Origin: JAAYLU01 sp964458805
GTDB taxonomy: Bacteria > Synergistota > Synergistia > Synergistales > Aminobacteriaceae
Length of the DNA: 17,393 nucleotides
Assembly (NCBI GenBank): GCA_964458805.1
Contig: CAYWKH010000042.1
Coordinates: 1 to 17,393, forward strand
Direction: 5' to 3'
The position numbers were made by a program, and so were the translations under genes. The notes beneath the pieces were generated by a model, which did not search any database, had not been told where the DNA came from, and was given only the letters and a program-made list of their open reading frames with translations. Below, piece after piece: positions 13,869-17,393 of the stretch; the first letter of the stretch is position 1, and every line of letters begins with the position of its first letter.

Positions 13869-15962
13869 ATGTCCGTGTCGTCCAGACGACTTTGCGCCGT
13901 ATTTTTCCTGTTCCAGTTGATGGTTTGCGCGCCCGCTTCCGCGCGGATGGGGGGGGTGGTGCTGGTCCTGTCTGGCGGCGGCGCCAGGGGGCTTGCCCAC
14001 ATCGGCGTGCTGGAGATCCTGGAGGAGCAGGGCATACCCATAGCCGGCATCGTCGGCACCAGCATGGGCTCGATAATTGGCGGCCTGGCAGCCAGCGGCT
14101 ACGCCCCGGGCGAGCTGCGACGCGTGGTGGAGGACCTCGACCTGACTAACCTGCTCTCCGAGAGGACCAATCCGATATTCGTCCCCCTGCCCTCCGACAA
14201 CCTTACCCCCAGGAACAAGATACCCTGGGTCATGCTGAACCAGGCGGGGGAGGTCATAGGACCGCTGGGAGGGCTGTCGGGCGTCAAGCTGCTGGAGCGC
14301 TTCGCCCAGCTCGCGTCCAGGGTCCAGGTGGTCCGCTTCGACGAGCTGCCGATACCGTTCGCCGCCGTAGCCACGGACCTGGAGACCGGCGACAAGGTCG
14401 TCCTGCGAGCGGGCAGCCTCGCCTCGGCCATGAGGGCTTCGATGGCCATCCCCGGCCTGTTCGAGCCTTGGCCCATGGGCGACAGACTGCTGGTCGACGG
14501 CGGCCTCGTGTCCAACCTGCCGGTCGAGACGGCCAAGGAGCTCTTTCCCGGCTACCCTGTCATAGCCGTCGACGTCTCCGGCCAACTAAGGAAGAAAAAG
14601 GACATCCGGTCGATGGTGGACGTCGTCGACCAGACCATAACCATCTTCACCCACAGCAACGTAGAGCGAGAGACCCCCATGGCAGACCTGCTGATCTCCC
14701 CGAGCGTAGTAGGGGTGAGCATATTCGACCTCACAAACGCCGGGAAGGCCATCGACGAGGGCCGGGCTGCCGCGGCGGAGCAGATGGCCGCGATAACGAG
14801 GCTGGCCTCGGCGGCCCCGAGCCCGGCGCAGCGCGAGTCGCTCTGCCTGAGCTCCATCGTGTCGTCGATATCGGTCGAGGGGGCCACCATCGAGCTGGCG
14901 TCGAGCATAGTGGACAGGTATGGCTCCTGGGTGGGCAAACCCCTCAGCGCGGTGGAGGTGCTCCGAGCCAGCGGTGAAATAGGCGAGAGGGACGACATCC
15001 AGTCGGTCGACTACAGGTTCGAGGAGGACGGCCCCGATGTGAAGGTCGTCTTCGTCGTGCAGAGGAAGCCCGCGTTCGAGATCAACTTCGGCGGCTACAC
15101 GACGAACCTCCACCCCCACCGCTGGCTGTACATAAGCGGAGTCAGGCGCGACCTGTTCCGGGACGGGGATGCCCTGAAGTTCAACCTCAGGGCGGGGGAC
15201 CAGTGGGGGATCGACGCCGGCTACTTCGACAGGCCGGGCAAGGGCCCGTGGGAGGTGCGCCTAGCGGCGTACAACCTAGAGCTGGAGACCGCCAACGCCG
15301 GGAAGCGCGCCTGGGACAGGTACGCCCTCGGCTTCTACAAGCACTTTACCACCAGCGACTACGAGATAGGCGCAGGCTACGCCGCCGAGCGCGTCGTCAC
15401 CGGAGGGGAGGAGTACGACACCAGCGGGCCGACCCTGTTCCTGACGTCGGACACACTGAACGACCCGGTCGACCCGACCGACGGCGCCCTGCTCCACCTT
15501 CAGGCGTGGTGGCCCGACTTCGAGGAGCCCCTGTTCCGCATCACCTACTTCAGGGCGTCGCGCTTCGCCGACGATTGGCGATTCTACTTCAGGGCGGGCT
15601 TTGCCGAGGGCGACGTGAAGCGGGAGGGGCGCGCGGTCTACCTCGGCGCGGCGGAGGAGCTGTACAGCTACTCCGGCAACCCGATCGAGGCGGAGAGGAT
15701 GGCCTGGTGGAACGCCTCGTTCCGAAAGGTAGTCTTGAAGAGCTGGTGGGGCGCCCTGAACGCCGAGATCTTCGCCGGCATGGGCTTCGCTTTCGACGAC
15801 GAATGGGAGCGCTTCCGCGACCTGTGGGAGGCGGGGGTCTCCCTGTCCATCCCCGGAGTGCTGCTGGACGGCAAGCTGATGTTCATGTACAACGACGAGA
15901 AGGACTTCAAGGTCGGGTTCTTCCTCGGCAGCCCGGCCTGGGGCAAGTACCCGCTGCCCTAG
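13869..15962 (+). CDS. PlpD-like type Vd patatin phospholipase with POTRA and outer-membrane barrel
   Basis: This 697-residue protein has a signal peptide (core about 9-20, cleavage after APASA at 25). A patatin domain at about 28-310 carries the oxyanion GGGARG at 36-41, the nucleophile elbow GTSMG with Ser65, and the catalytic Asp210 in DGG. A POTRA-like region follows at about 325-400, then a C-terminal beta-rich domain from about 403 with alternating aromatic strands, typical of the BamA/Omp85 surface-antigen barrel. This is the order and near-length of Pseudomonas PlpD (type Vd autotransporter), in which the barrel delivers a lipase to the surface. Catalytic residues are intact. It is monocistronic by position: a 255-base intergenic region lies upstream and a 58-base gap separates it from proS. 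The host target of the lipase is unknown. Confidence 0.9.
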   Translation: MSVSSRRLCAVFFLFQLMVCAPASARMGGVVLVLSGGGARGLAHIGVLEILEEQGIPIAGIVGTSMGSIIGGLAASGYAPGELRRVVEDLDLTNLLSERTNPIFVPLPSDNLTPRNKIPWVMLNQAGEVIGPLGGLSGVKLLERFAQLASRVQVVRFDELPIPFAAVATDLETGDKVVLRAGSLASAMRASMAIPGLFEPWPMGDRLLVDGGLVSNLPVETAKELFPGYPVIAVDVSGQLRKKKDIRSMVDVVDQTITIFTHSNVERETPMADLLISPSVVGVSIFDLTNAGKAIDEGRAAAAEQMAAITRLASAAPSPAQRESLCLSSIVSSISVEGATIELASSIVDRYGSWVGKPLSAVEVLRASGEIGERDDIQSVDYRFEEDGPDVKVVFVVQRKPAFEINFGGYTTNLHPHRWLYISGVRRDLFRDGDALKFNLRAGDQWGIDAGYFDRPGKGPWEVRLAAYNLELETANAGKRAWDRYALGFYKHFTTSDYEIGAGYAAERVVTGGEEYDTSGPTLFLTSDTLNDPVDPTDGALLHLQAWWPDFEEPLFRITYFRASRFADDWRFYFRAGFAEGDVKREGRAVYLGAAEELYSYSGNPIEAERMAWWNASFRKVVLKSWWGALNAEIFAGMGFAFDDEWERFRDLWEAGVSLSIPGVLLDGKLMFMYNDEKDFKVGFFLGSPAWGKYPLP

Positions 15963-15989
15963 CCGTTCCGGGGCCACACGCAACGATCC

Positions 15990-16004
15990 CCGCGCCGCGC
16001 GCGG
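15990..16004 (+). other. Small GC hairpin between the patatin gene and proS
   Basis: CCGCGC and GCGCGG can pair around a three-base loop, just before the AGGAGGAGG (16008-16016) of proS. It has no T-tract, so it is a poor intrinsic terminator. It could modestly affect proS translation or protect the upstream mRNA end. The remaining 58-base gap shows no clear promoter. Confidence 0.3.
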
Positions 16005-16020
16005 TACAGGAGGAGGAAAA

Positions 16021-17393
16021 ATGGCACGCAACATAACACCCATGAAAGAGGACTACTCCCAGTGGTACCTCGACATAATAAAGGTCGCCGAGCTGGCCGA
16101 CTACGCGCCCGTTCGCGGCTGCATGGTCATACGCCCGACGGGCTACGCGATATGGGAGAGCGTACAGAAGCACTTCGACGACGCTTTCAAGGAGACGGGA
16201 CACGTCAACGCATACTTCCCCCTGCTGATACCCAACTCCTTCCTCGAGAAGGAGGCCGAGCACGTCGAGGGCTTCGCACCCGAGTGCGCGGTGGTCACCC
16301 ACGCCGGGGGCGAGGAGCTCGAGGAGCCCCTGATCGTTCGACCCACCTCCGAGACAGTCATAGGGCACATGTACAGCAAGTGGGTCCAGTCCTGGCGCGA
16401 CCTGCCCATCCTCGTCAACCAGTGGTGCAACGTCATGAGGTGGGAGAAGCGCCCCCGCCTCTTCCTCAGGACGTCCGAGTTCCTTTGGCAGGAGGGGCAC
16501 ACCGCTCACAGCTCCGCCGAGGAGGCGATGGAGGAGACCCTGAAGATGCTCGAGGTCTACCGCCAAGTCATGACCGACAAGCTCGCCCTCCCCGTCATTC
16601 CGGGCGAGAAGACCGAGGGCGAGAGATTCCCCGGCGCGGTCAACACCTACACCTGCGAGACCATGATGAGCGACGCCAAGGCCCTGCAGGCCGGCACCAG
16701 CCACTTCCTCGGGCAGAACTTCGCGAAGGCGTTCGACATCAAGTTCCAAAACCGCGACGGAGAGCTGGAGTACGCCTGGACCACCAGCTGGGGCTCGTCA
16801 ACCCGCCTGATCGGGGCGCTCATAATGACCCACTCCGACGACGACGGCCTCGTCCTGCCGCCGCGGACCGCCCCGGTGAAGGCAGTCATCCTGCCGATCA
16901 GCACCGACGAGCAGAAGCTCGACACCGCGCTGCTCCCGGAGGCCGAGAGGATGTCCAGGGAGCTCGACGCCGCCCTCGGAGGCAGGTACACCGCGATAGA
17001 CCGCCAGTTCCACATGCGCCCGGGCGACCGCTTCTTCCACCACCTTCAGAGGGGGGTCCCCTTCCGCATCGAGCTCGGCGAGAGGGAGATCGCCGAGGGG
17101 AGGGCCCGCGTGGTCAGGAGGGACACCGGCGAGAAGTACGACATCCCCGCCGCGGACCTTGCCGGACGCCTGCCGGGGCTGCTCGACGAGATGCAGGACG
17201 CCATGCTCGCCAGGGCGATCGCCTTTCGAAAGGAGCGCACCAGCTTCGCCGCCGGTTACGACGAGTTCAAGGCCATACTGGAGGAGAGGGGCGGCTTCGT
17301 GGAGACCTACTTCTCTGGCAGCACCCAGGACGAGAAGAAGATAAAGGAGGACACCGGCGCCAGCCCGCGCTGCATGCCGCTGGACCAGACTGA
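16021..17393 (+). CDS. proS: Prolyl-tRNA synthetase, type 3 (archaeal/eukaryotic-like), 3'-partial
   Basis: 457 codons are visible from ATG 16021, preceded by AGGAGGAGG, with no stop before the window ends. The class II core is clear: TSE at 109-111, motif 2 from Arg140 through FLRTSEFLWQEGHTAH (148-163), and motif 3 with GSSTRLIGALIMTHSDD (258-274, Arg262). The anticodon-binding domain begins near residue 285 (PVKAVILPIS). The direct start at the catalytic core without the INS editing domain, and the EGHTAH motif, identify the shorter archaeal/eukaryote-type enzyme (around 475-480 residues), so about 20-25 residues are missing. It charges tRNA-Pro with proline in the cytoplasm. The C-terminal domain of type 3 enzymes is mostly in view (TGEKYDIP, GASPRCMP). 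Confidence 0.95.
   Translation, partial: MARNITPMKEDYSQWYLDIIKVAELADYAPVRGCMVIRPTGYAIWESVQKHFDDAFKETGHVNAYFPLLIPNSFLEKEAEHVEGFAPECAVVTHAGGEELEEPLIVRPTSETVIGHMYSKWVQSWRDLPILVNQWCNVMRWEKRPRLFLRTSEFLWQEGHTAHSSAEEAMEETLKMLEVYRQVMTDKLALPVIPGEKTEGERFPGAVNTYTCETMMSDAKALQAGTSHFLGQNFAKAFDIKFQNRDGELEYAWTTSWGSSTRLIGALIMTHSDDDGLVLPPRTAPVKAVILPISTDEQKLDTALLPEAERMSRELDAALGGRYTAIDRQFHMRPGDRFFHHLQRGVPFRIELGEREIAEGRARVVRRDTGEKYDIPAADLAGRLPGLLDEMQDAMLARAIAFRKERTSFAAGYDEFKAILEERGGFVETYFSGSTQDEKKIKEDTGASPRCMPLDQT

Noticed and set aside
15990..16004. GC hairpin as an intrinsic terminator for the patatin gene
   Set aside because: It lacks a following T-tract and sits next to the proS ribosome binding site.
16062..17393. 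Plus-strand open frame in another frame across proS, ending in a stop at the window edge
   Set aside because: Arg/Gly-rich nonsense translation; the proS frame from 16021 carries all class II synthetase motifs and stays open to the end.
1..17393. CRISPR arrays, insertion sequences, tRNA or rRNA genes, riboswitches
   Set aside because: No spaced direct repeats, transposase motifs, terminal inverted repeats, cloverleaf elements or conserved aptamer cores were seen by reading; a covariance-model scan would be decisive for small RNAs.

Overview
The window is G+C-rich (roughly two thirds G+C by eye, third positions strongly G/C) and densely coded, with 14 genes. The best guess for the organism is a member of Synergistota. 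This is inference from content: a DUF5693 membrane protein next to CsaB, FtsEX with an M23 peptidase, a signal-peptide-bearing patatin fused to an Omp85-type barrel and an HtrB/LpxL-like acyltransferase (both implying a diderm envelope), and an archaeal/eukaryote-style (type 3) ProS. No rRNA or marker gene is present to prove it.

Positions 2-12332 hold eleven plus-strand genes with very short gaps or overlaps, probably one or a few transcripts. In order: a DUF5693 integral membrane protein (5' end outside the window), csaB pyruvyl transferase, two separate genes for the N- and C-terminal halves of a transketolase-like protein, ftsE, ftsX, a secreted coiled-coil M23 peptidase, an S41 C-terminal processing peptidase, purA, a RimI-type GNAT, an LpxL/HtrB-type acyltransferase, a small RuvC-like resolvase-family protein and a CheX-like chemotaxis phosphatase-fold protein. 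The theme is envelope assembly and division: cell-wall polymer pyruvylation, FtsEX-controlled peptidoglycan cleavage, periplasmic proteolysis and lipid acylation. A GC-rich hairpin at 12366-12393 ends this block and the convergent transporter gene.

Positions 12417-13613 (minus strand) encode a glutamate/aspartate-type DAACS symporter with a TTG start and a strong Shine-Dalgarno. The 255-base space to 13868 holds its promoter, a possible opposing promoter and a short palindrome. Positions 13869-15962 encode a PlpD-like type Vd secreted patatin. From 16021 to the window end runs proS, cut off just before its C-terminus.

The most interesting signals are in enzymes that look ordinary by fold but not by active site. 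Both transketolase halves have lost nearly all conserved histidines and the Mg-thiamine-diphosphate motif while staying fully open, so they look like a retained pseudoenzyme pair. PurA aligns without gaps to the E. coli enzyme in every motif checked but replaces two IMP-phosphate threonines and the Arg303 equivalent. The GNAT has His where RimI has its proposed catalytic Glu. No mobile element, CRISPR array, tRNA or rRNA was seen.
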